From Lachnospiraceae bacterium (lineage in GTDB: Bacteria; Bacillota_A; Clostridia; Lachnospirales; Lachnospiraceae), in the NCBI GenBank assembly GCA_017553965.1, contig JAFZJK010000021.1:1-12811 (forward strand): DNA of 12,811 nt, in the 5' to 3' direction. Below the pieces are notes generated by a model. The model made no database searches and was not told the origin of the DNA. It saw nothing but the letters and a program-made list of their open reading frames with translations. Every line of letters starts with the position of its first letter. The first letter of the stretch is position 1. A program made the position numbers and the translations under genes. Shown here one piece after another: positions 1 to 7,310 of the stretch.

Positions 1-573
1 ATTCAAACCGTCCATGTGTAACAGACTGGACAGAAATACAGCCGGACTTATATGCGGCGGGAAAACCCTTAAAGGATTAAGAGAACTTTCGGAACTTTTT
101 AGGAGCAGGGATCTGGAGAAGTATTACCTTTGTATCGTTAAAGGCAAGGTTGAAAAAAAGGAAAGAATAGAGGGTTATCTGATAAAGGATGAGATAACCA
201 ATAAGGTGACTGTAGTTACGGAATTAAAGAAAACGAAGCTAAAGGATATGATAAAGAATCGGATAATGTGTCAAAGATAATCACGGAGTATAAACCGGTA
301 GTCTACAGGGAAGGCTGTACGCTGCTTGAAGTAAAGCTTGTGACCGGAAAACCGCATCAGATAAGAGCACATCTTGCATCCATCGGACATCCGATAGCCG
401 GAGATATGAAATACGGTGATGAAAGCTTTAACCGTACGGTAAGAGACACATACAAGATCAAAAGCCAGGTGCTTTTTGCATACCGGATGGTATTCCCGGA
501 TAACTGCAAAGAGTTAAAGCAACTGAACGGAAAAGAGATAAAACTGGAAAAGCCGGCTGAGTTTTTTATATGA
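1..573 (+). pseudogene. RluA-family 23S rRNA/tRNA pseudouridine synthase, 5'-truncated and frameshifted
   Basis: Members of this family isomerise specific uridines in structured RNA to pseudouridine. The reading frame is open from base 2 and contains NRLDRNTAGL, the RluA motif around the catalytic Asp. The usual His of HRLD is Asn here, which I recall as common in the Clostridia branch, so it is not by itself damage. It continues through [12 protein letters not shown] and then loses frame. Frame 1 takes over with ITEYKPVV, the [18 protein letters not shown] motif and GDMKYGD, ending in TGA at 571-573. Both halves are typical of one protein, so a one-base loss (a -1 shift) must lie between about 209 and 240, near A-rich stretches at 226-228 and 230-233. 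No classical slippery heptamer is in the correct phase. The N-terminal part lies beyond the window edge. It is either a genuine pseudogene or a sequencing/assembly error; the family call is firm. Confidence 0.85.
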
Positions 574-650
574 TACGGCGAATGTTACAAAGTGCGGCGA
601 ATGCTAAGTAACAGTGGTTGTCGGTTTGCCGGCCGATAAAGGAGAAAGTT

Positions 651-1187
651 ATGCCATCGTGGAATTCGCGGGGACTAAGGGGTTCAGCCCTTGAAGAATC
701 CGTAAATATGACAAATGATAAATACAGAGAACAAGGTCTTGCTCTTATACAGAAGATACCGACTCCCATTACTCCGGTTGAAATGGATAAAGCGCACGGT
801 CATATCACCCTTGCCTACTTCGATAAAAAGAGTACGGTTGACTATATAGGTGTCATACAGGGCATACCGGTCTGCTTTGATGCAAAAGAGTGTGCTGCCG
901 ATACGTTTGCACTGCAGAATATTCACGAGCATCAGGTGCTTTTCATGCGGGATTTTGAAAAGCAGGAAGGAATAGCATTTATCCTGATATATTTTTCCAA
1001 GCGTGATGTGTATTACTACATGCGCGATACGGAGCTTGAACGTTTCTGGAAAAGAGCGGAAGACGGCGGCAGAAAAAGCTTTCGCTTTGATGAACTGGAC
1101 GAGGATTTCTTCTTTAGATCGACCAACGGATACCATATCCCATACCTTGATATGATCAACAAAGATCTGGCTTTAAGAGAAGAATGA
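651..1187 (+). CDS. recU: Holliday junction resolvase RecU
   Basis: RecU cleaves four-way DNA junctions during recombination and repair in Firmicutes. The 178-residue product opens with MPSWNSRGLRGSALE, the typical RecU start, followed by the IPTPITPVE segment and the nuclease core. By alignment from memory with Bacillus subtilis RecU (catalytic D88, E101, K103), the active site is D64 (STVDYIG), D77 and K79 (FDAKE). The middle acidic residue is therefore Asp instead of Glu, which still fits a PD-(D/E)xK nuclease. NIHEHQ and GGRKSFR motifs follow. The ATG at 651 is chosen because AAAGGAG at 638-644 sits six bases upstream and the family motif starts at once; an in-frame TTG at 618 has no such support. 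It lies 77 bp after the broken pseudouridine synthase gene and could share its transcript. No clear terminator was seen after it. Confidence 0.95.
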   Translation: MPSWNSRGLRGSALEESVNMTNDKYREQGLALIQKIPTPITPVEMDKAHGHITLAYFDKKSTVDYIGVIQGIPVCFDAKECAADTFALQNIHEHQVLFMRDFEKQEGIAFILIYFSKRDVYYYMRDTELERFWKRAEDGGRKSFRFDELDEDFFFRSTNGYHIPYLDMINKDLALREE

Positions 1188-1198
1188 TAAAAAAAAGG

Positions 1199-1228
1199 TT
1201 GACAAACCGGGCATTCATTCGTTATAAT
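1199..1228 (+). promoter_or_regulatory. Sigma-A-type promoter of the hisZGDB operon
   Basis: A consensus -35 TTGACA (1199-1204) and a consensus -10 TATAAT (1223-1228) are separated by 18 bp. Transcription would start near 1235, giving a leader of about 98 bases before hisZ. This is the best promoter in the window and starts only 11 bp after the recU stop codon. Confidence 0.85.
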
Positions 1229-1243
1229 ACGAACAATTCAATT

Positions 1244-1267
1244 TGCTACTATGATAATATGGTAGCA
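1244..1267 (+). promoter_or_regulatory. Inverted repeat / hairpin in the his operon leader
   Basis: TGCTAC (1244-1249) and GTAGCA (1262-1267) are perfect complements. The pairing extends inward to about ten pairs if G-U pairs are allowed, around an ATAA-like loop. It lies just after the predicted transcription start. It is not followed by a U-run, so it is not a terminator, and no T-box signature is visible. It could be a repressor operator (for example for a TrpR-like HisR/YerC-type regulator, an inference) or an mRNA stem that stabilises the leader. Confidence 0.5.
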
Positions 1268-1332
1268 CTTCACAGTAATAAAGTATTTTTGAAATAGTAT
1301 TAGATAGCATTATATAAGGCGGTAATTGTTTT

Positions 1333-2433
1333 ATGAATAAGAGATTATACACTACTCCCGAAGGCGTAAGGGATATATATGACGGCGAAGCCAAGTTTAA
1401 GCTTGACTTGGAAGCAGAGCTCAGACATAAGCTTCATCTGTACGGATTTGAAGATATCGAGACGCCTACTTTTGAATATTTCGAAGTGTTCAGTGAGGAG
1501 CGTGGTTCCGTAAGAGTAAGAGATCTTTATAAGTTCTTTGACAGAGACGGTAACACTTTGGTACTCCGCCCTGATATGACACCTTCGATCGCAAGATGTG
1601 CTGCAAAGTATTTTAAGGAAGAGACAGGACCTGTAAGGTTTTGTTACTGCGGAAAAACCTTTATCAATAATTCGGAATATCAGGGAAAGCAGAAGGAGAG
1701 CACACAGCTTGGCTGTGAGCTTATAAATGATCCTTCGGTTACAGCCGATGCCGAGATGATCGCAGCTACCATCGACTGTCTGCTTGCTTCCGGACTTACG
1801 GAGTTTAGAATTGACATCGGAGATGTCCGTTTCTTTAAGGCTCTTATCGCAGAGACCGGACTTGATGATGAAAAGATCTACGAATTAAAGAATTATATCG
1901 TAGATAAAAACAGCTTCGGTTTAAAGGATTTCTTAAGAGAAGAAAATGTATCCGAGGAGCTTAAGACTATACTTGCCGATCTGCCCAATCAGTTTGGCGG
2001 GGCCGAGTGTCTTGATAACATCAGATCGATCATAACAAACAAAGATGCGCTTGCAACAGTAGAGCATTTGAAGTCACTTTACGAGCTCATGAAGGCTTAC
2101 GGGTTTGAAAAGTATGTGGGCTTTGACCTTGGTATGATAAGCAAGTATGAGTATTATACAGGTATCATTTTCCATGCATACACTTATGATGTGGGTGAAT
2201 CCATAGCATCGGGCGGAAGATACGATAATCTGGTAGGTCAGTTCGGAAAGGATGCTGCAGCAATCGGAATGACCATTATCACCGATAAGCTTCTTTTAGC
2301 ACTTTCAAGACAGGGACTTATCAAAAAGAGTAATGCGGAAACAAAAGTATTTGATGCCAAAACAGATCCTGCCGAGGCTATAAAGAAGGCCATGGAAGAA
2401 AGAAACAGAGGCGTAAGCTGCATAGTCCATTGA
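1333..2433 (+). CDS. hisZ: ATP phosphoribosyltransferase regulatory subunit HisZ (short C-terminus)
   Basis: HisZ is a catalytically dead paralogue of histidyl-tRNA synthetase. It binds short-form HisG, activates it and confers histidine feedback control at the first step of histidine synthesis. The 366-residue product begins TTPEGVRDIYDGEA and carries class II synthetase-like motifs: VLRPDMTPSIAR (motif 2 region), STQLGCELI, YYTGIIFHAY and the late SGGRYDNL. AAGGCGG at 1316-1322 lies ten bases before the ATG. The protein stops soon after the catalytic-like core, at the residues VSCIVH. The usual C-terminal segment of longer HisZ proteins (about 380-420 residues) is missing, and the next 60 bp in the other two frames hold no obvious continuation. 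Short HisZ proteins exist (the Lactococcus one is about 330 residues, from memory), so it may still work. The next gene, hisG, is its expected partner. Confidence 0.9.
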   Translation: MNKRLYTTPEGVRDIYDGEAKFKLDLEAELRHKLHLYGFEDIETPTFEYFEVFSEERGSVRVRDLYKFFDRDGNTLVLRPDMTPSIARCAAKYFKEETGPVRFCYCGKTFINNSEYQGKQKESTQLGCELINDPSVTADAEMIAATIDCLLASGLTEFRIDIGDVRFFKALIAETGLDDEKIYELKNYIVDKNSFGLKDFLREENVSEELKTILADLPNQFGGAECLDNIRSIITNKDALATVEHLKSLYELMKAYGFEKYVGFDLGMISKYEYYTGIIFHAYTYDVGESIASGGRYDNLVGQFGKDAAAIGMTIITDKLLLALSRQGLIKKSNAETKVFDAKTDPAEAIKKAMEERNRGVSCIVH

Positions 2434-2479
2434 TCGGACACGCATTAGTATGATTCCGGCAGTATTCGATATACAAGAG

Positions 2480-2497
2480 AAAGGACATGGAACATTG
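2480..2497 (+). promoter_or_regulatory. Ribosome binding site fixing a TTG start for hisG
   Basis: AAAGGA at 2480-2485 stands nine bases before the TTG at 2495-2497. An upstream in-frame ATG at 2450 would add 15 residues (beginning MIPAVFDIQEKG) that do not belong to the HisG family and has no good Shine-Dalgarno sequence. The TTG gives the standard HisG start, MRYITIALAKGRL. Confidence 0.7.
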
Positions 2498-3142
2498 AGA
2501 TACATAACAATTGCACTTGCAAAGGGCAGGCTGGCAAAACAGTCGATGAAAATACTTAATGAACTTGGTATCAAATGTGATGAAATGAATGATCCCGATA
2601 CCAGAAAACTCATATTTGAAGATAAAGAACACGGTTTCAGGTTTTTCCTGGCCAAAGCAAATGACGTACCCACTTATGTTGAGTACGGAGCAGCTGATAT
2701 CGGAATAGTAGGTAAGGATACAATAGTTGAAGAGGCAAGAAGCCTTTATGAGGTGCTTGACCTCAATCTCGGAAAATGCAGGATGTGTGTAGCCGGACCT
2801 GCAAGCGCAAAGGAGAGTTTAAACAACGGTTCTCTTATAAGGGTGGCTACCAAGTATCCCAGGATCGCCAAAGATTATTTTAATAATACAAAGCACCAGA
2901 CGGTAGAAATAATCAAACTGAACGGTTCTATAGAGCTGGCTCCCATAGTTGGACTTTCAGAAGTAATAGTTGATATAGTTGAAACGGGATCCACACTTCG
3001 TGAAAACGGACTTGAAGTGTTAGAGGAGATACTTCCTCTTTCTGCCAGAGTAGTGGTAAACAGAGTCAGCATGAAGATGGAACAGGAACGTATAACAAAG
3101 CTTATAAATGATATGAGACGTATTATTGTTGAGAAAGATTAA
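2495..3142 (+). CDS. hisG: ATP phosphoribosyltransferase catalytic subunit, short form
   Basis: HisG joins ATP and PRPP to give phosphoribosyl-ATP, the committed step of histidine synthesis. The 215-residue product is the short form: it ends after the catalytic two-lobed domain and lacks the C-terminal ACT-like domain that senses histidine in the long form, so it depends on HisZ. Visible features are ITIALAKGRLAKQSMKIL at the N-terminus, VEYGAADIGIVGKD, and the PRPP-binding signature DIVETGSTLRENGL starting at D160. TTG is taken as the start because of the Shine-Dalgarno spacing and family N-terminus; an annotation pipeline might choose the ATG at 2450. It sits 61 bp after hisZ and ends 16 bp before hisD. 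Confidence 0.95.
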   Translation: MRYITIALAKGRLAKQSMKILNELGIKCDEMNDPDTRKLIFEDKEHGFRFFLAKANDVPTYVEYGAADIGIVGKDTIVEEARSLYEVLDLNLGKCRMCVAGPASAKESLNNGSLIRVATKYPRIAKDYFNNTKHQTVEIIKLNGSIELAPIVGLSEVIVDIVETGSTLRENGLEVLEEILPLSARVVVNRVSMKMEQERITKLINDMRRIIVEKD

Positions 3143-3158
3143 TAAAGGAGGTTGACAC

Positions 3159-4448
3159 ATGAAAATAGTTAAACTTGATGAAAATGCAAAGAAAGATCTG
3201 TTGGTCAAGCTTTTAAAAAGAAGCCCTTCACAGTATACAGAATATGAAAATACAGTATCTCAGATAGTTGAAAATATCAGAGCAGGAAAGGACAGAGCTC
3301 TGTTCGATTATACCAAACAGTTCGATAAATGCGACATAGATGAGAATAATATTGAGGTAACCGAAGAAGAGTATAAAGAAGCATATGCTACTATCGATCC
3401 TCAGCTTGTTGAGACTATCAAAAAATCAGCAGCGAACATTAAGAAGTTCCATGAAAAGCAGAAGCAGAGAAGCTGGTTTGAAAGCACGGAAGACGGATGC
3501 ATATTGGGACAGAAGATAACAGCTATCGAGCGTGTAGGTGTATATGTTCCCGGTGGAAGTGCAGCACTTGCTTCATCCGTACTTATGAATATCATACCTG
3601 CAAAGGTGGCAGGTGTATCTGAGATAATCATGTGCACACCTCCAAATGCAGAGGGTAAGGTATATAATGCTACACTCGTTGCCGCAAAGGAAGCGGGTGC
3701 CGACAGAGTATTTAAGGCAGGCGGAGCACAGGCTATAGCAGCACTTGCATACGGTACCGAGTCAATCCCCAAGGTTGATAAGGTGGTAGGCCCCGGTAAT
3801 ATCTACGTAGCACTGGCTAAAAAGAGAGTATACGGTAATGTTGGTATTGACTCAATAGCAGGTCCTTCCGAGATACTGGTACTTGCAGATGAGACCGCTA
3901 ATCCCAGATACGTGGCTGCAGACTTACTCAGCCAGGCAGAGCATGATAAGCTTGCTTCGGCAATACTTATCACAACCAGCAGTGAGCTGGCAGAAAAGGT
4001 ATCTGATGAGGTTAAGGCATTTACCGAAAAGCTTTCACGTAAGGAGATAATTGACCAGTCACTGGAGAATTACGGATATATCTTACTTGCTGACAATATG
4101 GACGAAGCAATCGATACTGTAAATGAGATAGCTTCCGAACACTTGGAGATACTCACAAAGGATCCGTTTGCCACCATGACAAAGATCAGGAATGCGGGTG
4201 CCATATTCCTTGGCGAATATTCAAGCGAACCGCTCGGAGATTATTTTGCTGGTCCCAACCACATACTTCCTACCAACGGAACAGCCAGATTTTTCTCTGC
4301 ACTTTCGGTTGATGATTTTATCAAGAAGTCAAGTATCATAAGCTATTCATATGAAGCGCTTAAGGAAGTACACGAGGATATCGAAAGATTTGCAAAAGCA
4401 GAAGGACTTACCGCACATGCTAATTCAGTGGCTGTAAGATTTGAGTGA
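3159..4448 (+). CDS. hisD: Histidinol dehydrogenase
   Basis: HisD is a cytoplasmic zinc enzyme that oxidises L-histidinol to histidine in two NAD-dependent steps, the end of the pathway. The 429-residue length is normal. The catalytic set is complete compared with the Escherichia coli enzyme: zinc ligands Q259 and H262 (SQAEHD), D361 (LGDYFAGPNH) and H420 (TAHANSV), and the catalytic pair E327-H328 (SEHLEI). Other family motifs are VGPGNIYVALAK, AGPSEILVLAD and NGTARFFSALSV. A strong AAAGGAGG at 3144-3151, seven bases from the ATG, suggests efficient translation. It follows hisG by 16 bp in the same operon. Confidence 0.98.
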   Translation: MKIVKLDENAKKDLLVKLLKRSPSQYTEYENTVSQIVENIRAGKDRALFDYTKQFDKCDIDENNIEVTEEEYKEAYATIDPQLVETIKKSAANIKKFHEKQKQRSWFESTEDGCILGQKITAIERVGVYVPGGSAALASSVLMNIIPAKVAGVSEIIMCTPPNAEGKVYNATLVAAKEAGADRVFKAGGAQAIAALAYGTESIPKVDKVVGPGNIYVALAKKRVYGNVGIDSIAGPSEILVLADETANPRYVAADLLSQAEHDKLASAILITTSSELAEKVSDEVKAFTEKLSRKEIIDQSLENYGYILLADNMDEAIDTVNEIASEHLEILTKDPFATMTKIRNAGAIFLGEYSSEPLGDYFAGPNHILPTNGTARFFSALSVDDFIKKSSIISYSYEALKEVHEDIERFAKAEGLTAHANSVAVRFE

Positions 4449-4500
4449 TAATAAAGTTGTTGATCGCGTTGTATTGTAAGACTATCACAAGGAGAAAATT

Positions 4501-5085
4501 ATGAGAACGGCGGAAGTTACCAGAAAAACAAAGGAAACAGATATATTTATAAAGCTTGATCTTGACGGAACAGGCAAGTCGGATATAGACACAGGCATAG
4601 GCTTCTTTGATCACATGCTTACAAGCTTTGCAAAGCACAGCTTTATAGATCTTGAGATCAAGGTTAAGGGCGATCTTAATGTGGACGGACACCACACCGT
4701 AGAGGATACCGGTATTGTGCTGGGCGAGGCTTTAAAACAGGCATTCGGCGATAAAGCAGGTATCAAAAGATACGGAAAAAGCATCCTTCCGATGGATGAA
4801 ACACTGGTGCTTGCAGCAGTTGATTTCTGCGGAAGACCTTATCTTAATTACAACCTGACATTTACCATGCCGAAGATCGGTGAGCTTGACAGTGAACTTA
4901 TAAGAGAGTTTTTCTATGCAGTATCATACTCAGCTGCGATCAATCTGCATATAAAACAGCTTGACGGGACCAATTGTCACCACATTGCAGAAGCTGCTTT
5001 CAAGGCATTTGCAAAAGCTGTGGATGAAGCAAAGACAGTGGACCCGAGAGTATCAGGCACACTGTCTACGAAAGGTACTTTATAA
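4501..5085 (+). CDS. hisB: Imidazoleglycerol-phosphate dehydratase
   Basis: HisB removes water from imidazoleglycerol phosphate to give imidazole-acetol phosphate, using manganese bound by histidine-rich motifs. The 194 residues match the monofunctional dehydratase, with no phosphatase domain fused. Metal and active-site motifs are FFDHML near residue 36, HHTVEDTG (H64, H65, E68, D69), the second histidine pair in NCHHIAEA (H160, H161) and STKGTL at the C-terminus. Cys159 stands where Asp or Asn is more usual, a minor variation. AAGGAG at 4489-4494 lies six bases before the ATG. It is the last gene of the hisZGDB unit and its stop overlaps the convergent tmcAL stop by 6 bp. The pathway enzyme just before it (HisH/HisF) is not encoded here. 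Confidence 0.97.
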   Translation: MRTAEVTRKTKETDIFIKLDLDGTGKSDIDTGIGFFDHMLTSFAKHSFIDLEIKVKGDLNVDGHHTVEDTGIVLGEALKQAFGDKAGIKRYGKSILPMDETLVLAAVDFCGRPYLNYNLTFTMPKIGELDSELIREFFYAVSYSAAINLHIKQLDGTNCHHIAEAAFKAFAKAVDEAKTVDPRVSGTLSTKGTL

Positions 5086-6357
5086 AATGATCACGGGACC
5101 GGTTTTCAGTTCATCTGTAAAACCGGTCTTATATTTATTTGAGCAGACCTGATTGTACAGGTTTGCAGCATAAATGTCCAAAAGATAAGAAGGGTCATCC
5201 ATATTGCCGTCAGCCGGCTTGGTGATGATATTACAGGTCTCGGAATTTCTTAATGTACGTAGGAATTCGGAAGAATCCTTTTTAAATCCCAGAACCCTTA
5301 TATAAGGCACTTTTGTTATACCATCATCTGCAGATAGATACGCTTTAGTACTGCCGGTATTGTCGGAAATATATTGAAATGCATTTGCATACATTGGCGA
5401 GAGCAACAGTTTAAACACGGCGCGGCTTATTGCGGAATATGTGAAAGCTTTACATTTTAATCCGGCTATGAGTTCAGATATGACAACCTGTTTTCCGCGG
5501 CAGTTTATAAGTTTGTTCTTTAAGTCGTTGTGGATATCGGGTATCGAACGGATATCCTCATCGGATGCCGAATTGAGCCGCATATAGAGCATGTCGCTAA
5601 AGTCATCTTCAAATATCGGAAGACTTTTCCCGATGTTATCATTAAGCATATTATACGCTGTTTCCGGCAGGCAATTTCTTAATATACCGATATCATTGTT
5701 TTTCAGGGCGTTTCGTACAGAGGTTGCCGAAGGATACTCGGAGAGCATTTCGTCATGATAGGAAGAACCTGTACGTTTTACTGTGATAAGCTCGGGAAGC
5801 TTTGTATATATACCGCTTTTCTTTAACCTGTACAAAGCACGGCAGTATTCTATACCCAGAAGGTTATTGGGTAAGTAAAGAGTGCTGTCGGTCGTATTAA
5901 TCTTTTCCTTTATAACCGATTCGAAAGCTGCCGGATATGACATGCCTTGTTTAACGGCTGCTGAAATATTTTGACGGAATTCTTCGGTATTCGAGTAGTC
6001 TTCGGTATTAACAGCAAACTCATACAGCGTATCGATATTACCGCATTCGCTTCCAAAGCAGATAAAGTCTATGTTTAGAGTTGACGAAAGAAGACGTACC
6101 GCACCGTCGGCAAATGTTTCCGCACTACCCAGTGCGTAGACAGTAGGAAGCTCAAATACTATGTCGGCACCGCTATACAGGGCCATGGAGGTCCTTAGAA
6201 ATTTATCACATACAGCAGGAGCTCCGCGCTGTACGAAATCACCGCTCATAATGATCACGGCGGTATCTGCACCGGTGATCTCTTTAACTTTTTCTATAAG
6301 GTATTTATGACCGTTATGGAACGGGTTGAATTCAGCTATGATACCTACAGTCTTCAT
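5080..6357 (-). CDS. tmcAL: tRNA(Met) cytidine acetate ligase TmcAL (YlbM family)
   Basis: TmcAL uses acetate and ATP, through acetyl-adenylate, to make N4-acetylcytidine at the wobble base of elongator tRNA-Met. The 425-residue product has the nucleotidyltransferase-like start VGIIAEFNPFHNGHKYL, with the HxGH motif at H14-H17. It then shows IMSGDFVQRGAP, FELPTVYALGSAE, LPNNLLGIEYCRA, the KRTGSSYHDE region and a YPSATSVRNAL motif, in the order expected for the YlbM family (about 415 residues in Bacillus). The ATG at 6355-6357 is preceded by an AGAAAGGAG site, and a promoter lies at 6423-6451. It is the only minus-strand gene in the window and separates the two his units. Its final codons overlap the hisB stop by 6 bp and include the his terminator stem, which encodes the C-terminal KTGFTDELKTGP stretch. 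Confidence 0.95.
   Translation of the reverse strand: MKTVGIIAEFNPFHNGHKYLIEKVKEITGADTAVIIMSGDFVQRGAPAVCDKFLRTSMALYSGADIVFELPTVYALGSAETFADGAVRLLSSTLNIDFICFGSECGNIDTLYEFAVNTEDYSNTEEFRQNISAAVKQGMSYPAAFESVIKEKINTTDSTLYLPNNLLGIEYCRALYRLKKSGIYTKLPELITVKRTGSSYHDEMLSEYPSATSVRNALKNNDIGILRNCLPETAYNMLNDNIGKSLPIFEDDFSDMLYMRLNSASDEDIRSIPDIHNDLKNKLINCRGKQVVISELIAGLKCKAFTYSAISRAVFKLLLSPMYANAFQYISDNTGSTKAYLSADDGITKVPYIRVLGFKKDSSEFLRTLRNSETCNIITKPADGNMDDPSYLLDIYAANLYNQVCSNKYKTGFTDELKTGPVIIL
5097..5140 (+). terminator. Rho-independent terminator of the hisZGDB operon
   Basis: GACCGGTTTT (5097-5106) pairs perfectly over ten bases with AAAACCGGTC (5119-5128) around a 12-base loop. It is followed by the T-rich TTATATTTATTT (5129-5140). 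It begins 11 bases after the hisB stop. On the minus strand no T-run follows the stem, so it should stop only plus-strand transcripts. It lies within the 3' coding end of tmcAL. Confidence 0.75.
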
Positions 6358-6422
6358 ATGGCTCCTTTCTGTGAATTTATCAATAAAAGGCTTTAGTTAG
6401 CTTGATGTACGCCTTATGATGT

Positions 6423-6451
6423 ATTATATAATACTTTGTGCGTTTTGTTAA
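6423..6451 (-). promoter_or_regulatory. Promoter of tmcAL
   Basis: Read on the minus strand, TTAACA (6446-6451) and TATAAT (6423-6428) are separated by 17 bp. The start point would be near 6416, about 60 bases before the tmcAL ATG. The -10 lies within a perfect 14-bp palindrome, GTATTATATAATAC, at 6421-6434. It is divergent from the hisA promoter. Confidence 0.7.
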
Positions 6452-6495
6452 GGTACTTTATGATATAAATATTATAAAAGAATTTAGGGAAAAAC

Positions 6496-6525
6496 TTGAT
6501 AATCCCATGTGAAATGTGGTAAAAT
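6496..6525 (+). promoter_or_regulatory. Promoter of the hisA-hisIE unit
   Basis: TTGATA (6496-6501) and TAAAAT (6520-6525) are 18 bp apart. Transcription would begin near 6532, some 45 bases before the hisA ATG. This gives the second his unit its own promoter, separate from hisZGDB. The hairpin seen in the hisZ leader is not repeated here. Confidence 0.65.
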
Positions 6526-6578
6526 ATATAGATGTATTAAAATCGGATTTATTAACAGGAAGGAATAATAGGAAAAAG

Positions 6579-7310
6579 ATGAGAATTTATCCTGCAATTG
6601 ATATAAGAGGCGGAAAATGTGTCAGACTGCGTCAGGGCCTGTTTGCAGATATGACGATATATAATGATGACCCGGTAAGTGTGGCTTTGGGCTTTAAGGA
6701 AGCCGGTGCGGAATACATACATGTTGTTGATCTGGATGGAGCACTTGAAGGTTACAGCGTTAATGCAGAGGTTATATCACGCATAGCAAATGAGACCGGA
6801 CTCCCGGTACAGACCGGAGGCGGCATCAGGACATTGGAGAATATAGAGACCAAGCTTAATGCAGGTGTATCCAGAGTTATTATCGGAACTAAAGCAGTAA
6901 GGGAACCTGAATTTGTTAAAGAAGCAATTAATGCTTTCGGTGCGGAGCATATCGTGGCGGGCTTAGACGGAAGAGGCGGAAAGGCAGCTGTAGCAGGCTG
7001 GGAAAAGGAAAGCGACCTTGACATCATAGAGCTTGCATTAAAGTTTAAAGATTACGGACTTCTTACCGTGGTATATACAGATATATCGAGAGACGGAATG
7101 CTTACAGGACCCGATCTTGATTATACTACCCGGCTTGTAAAAGAGACCGGACTTGATATCATAGCTTCCGGCGGTGTCGGTTCTGAGGAAGATATTGACC
7201 GCATAGCCGAAAAGGGTGTTGAAGGTGTTATAACCGGAAAAGCCATATACGAGGGCAGGATCAATCTGAAAAGAGTACTTGAAAAATACAGAGAGGATAA
7301 CATTAAATGA
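6579..7310 (+). CDS. hisA: Phosphoribosylformimino-5-aminoimidazole carboxamide ribotide isomerase
   Basis: HisA performs an Amadori rearrangement that opens the ribose of ProFAR to give PRFAR, the substrate of HisF/HisH. The 243-residue TIM barrel starts [20 protein letters not shown] and contains the catalytic aspartates D8 (AIDI) and D130 (AGLDGRGG). It also has the YTDISRDGM strand with T167 and the phosphate-binding glycines TGGGIR and ASGGVG. ATG at 6579 is selected because an AGGA site stands about five bases upstream and the canonical N-terminus follows; a longer frame from GTG at 6516 would run through the promoter. Its TGA stop overlaps the ATG of the next gene (ATGA, 7307-7310), so translation is probably coupled. 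Unlike the next protein's N-terminal barrel, all key residues are present. Confidence 0.97.
   Translation: MRIYPAIDIRGGKCVRLRQGLFADMTIYNDDPVSVALGFKEAGAEYIHVVDLDGALEGYSVNAEVISRIANETGLPVQTGGGIRTLENIETKLNAGVSRVIIGTKAVREPEFVKEAINAFGAEHIVAGLDGRGGKAAVAGWEKESDLDIIELALKFKDYGLLTVVYTDISRDGMLTGPDLDYTTRLVKETGLDIIASGGVGSEEDIDRIAEKGVEGVITGKAIYEGRINLKRVLEKYREDNIK

Noticed and set aside
220..240. Programmed -1 frameshifting in the pseudouridine synthase gene
   Set aside because: The A-rich stretch does not fit an X-XXY-YYZ slippery heptamer in the zero frame, and no clear downstream stem or upstream stimulator was found; a mutation or sequence error is simpler.
625..640. Flagellar sigma-factor -10 (GCCGATAA) before recU
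   Set aside because: No TAAA-type -35 at the needed 15-16 bp spacing, and the site lies only about 13 bases before the start codon, overlapping the ribosome site.
684..1136. 150-codon minus-strand reading frame opposite recU
   Set aside because: It is a shadow of the well-supported recU gene; no recognisable motif.
1259..1297. Short reading frame in the hisZ leader as a histidine attenuator peptide
   Set aside because: The 12-codon frame contains only one His codon, there is no run of His codons, no terminator/antiterminator pair was seen, and it has no good ribosome site.
1229..1332. T-box riboswitch for histidine control
   Set aside because: The leader is only about 98 bases and lacks the conserved T-box sequence and a terminator; no specifier-loop structure is visible.
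3401..3772. 123-codon minus-strand reading frame opposite hisD
   Set aside because: It is antisense to conserved hisD codons, with biased Ser/Ala/Pro composition and no ribosome site.
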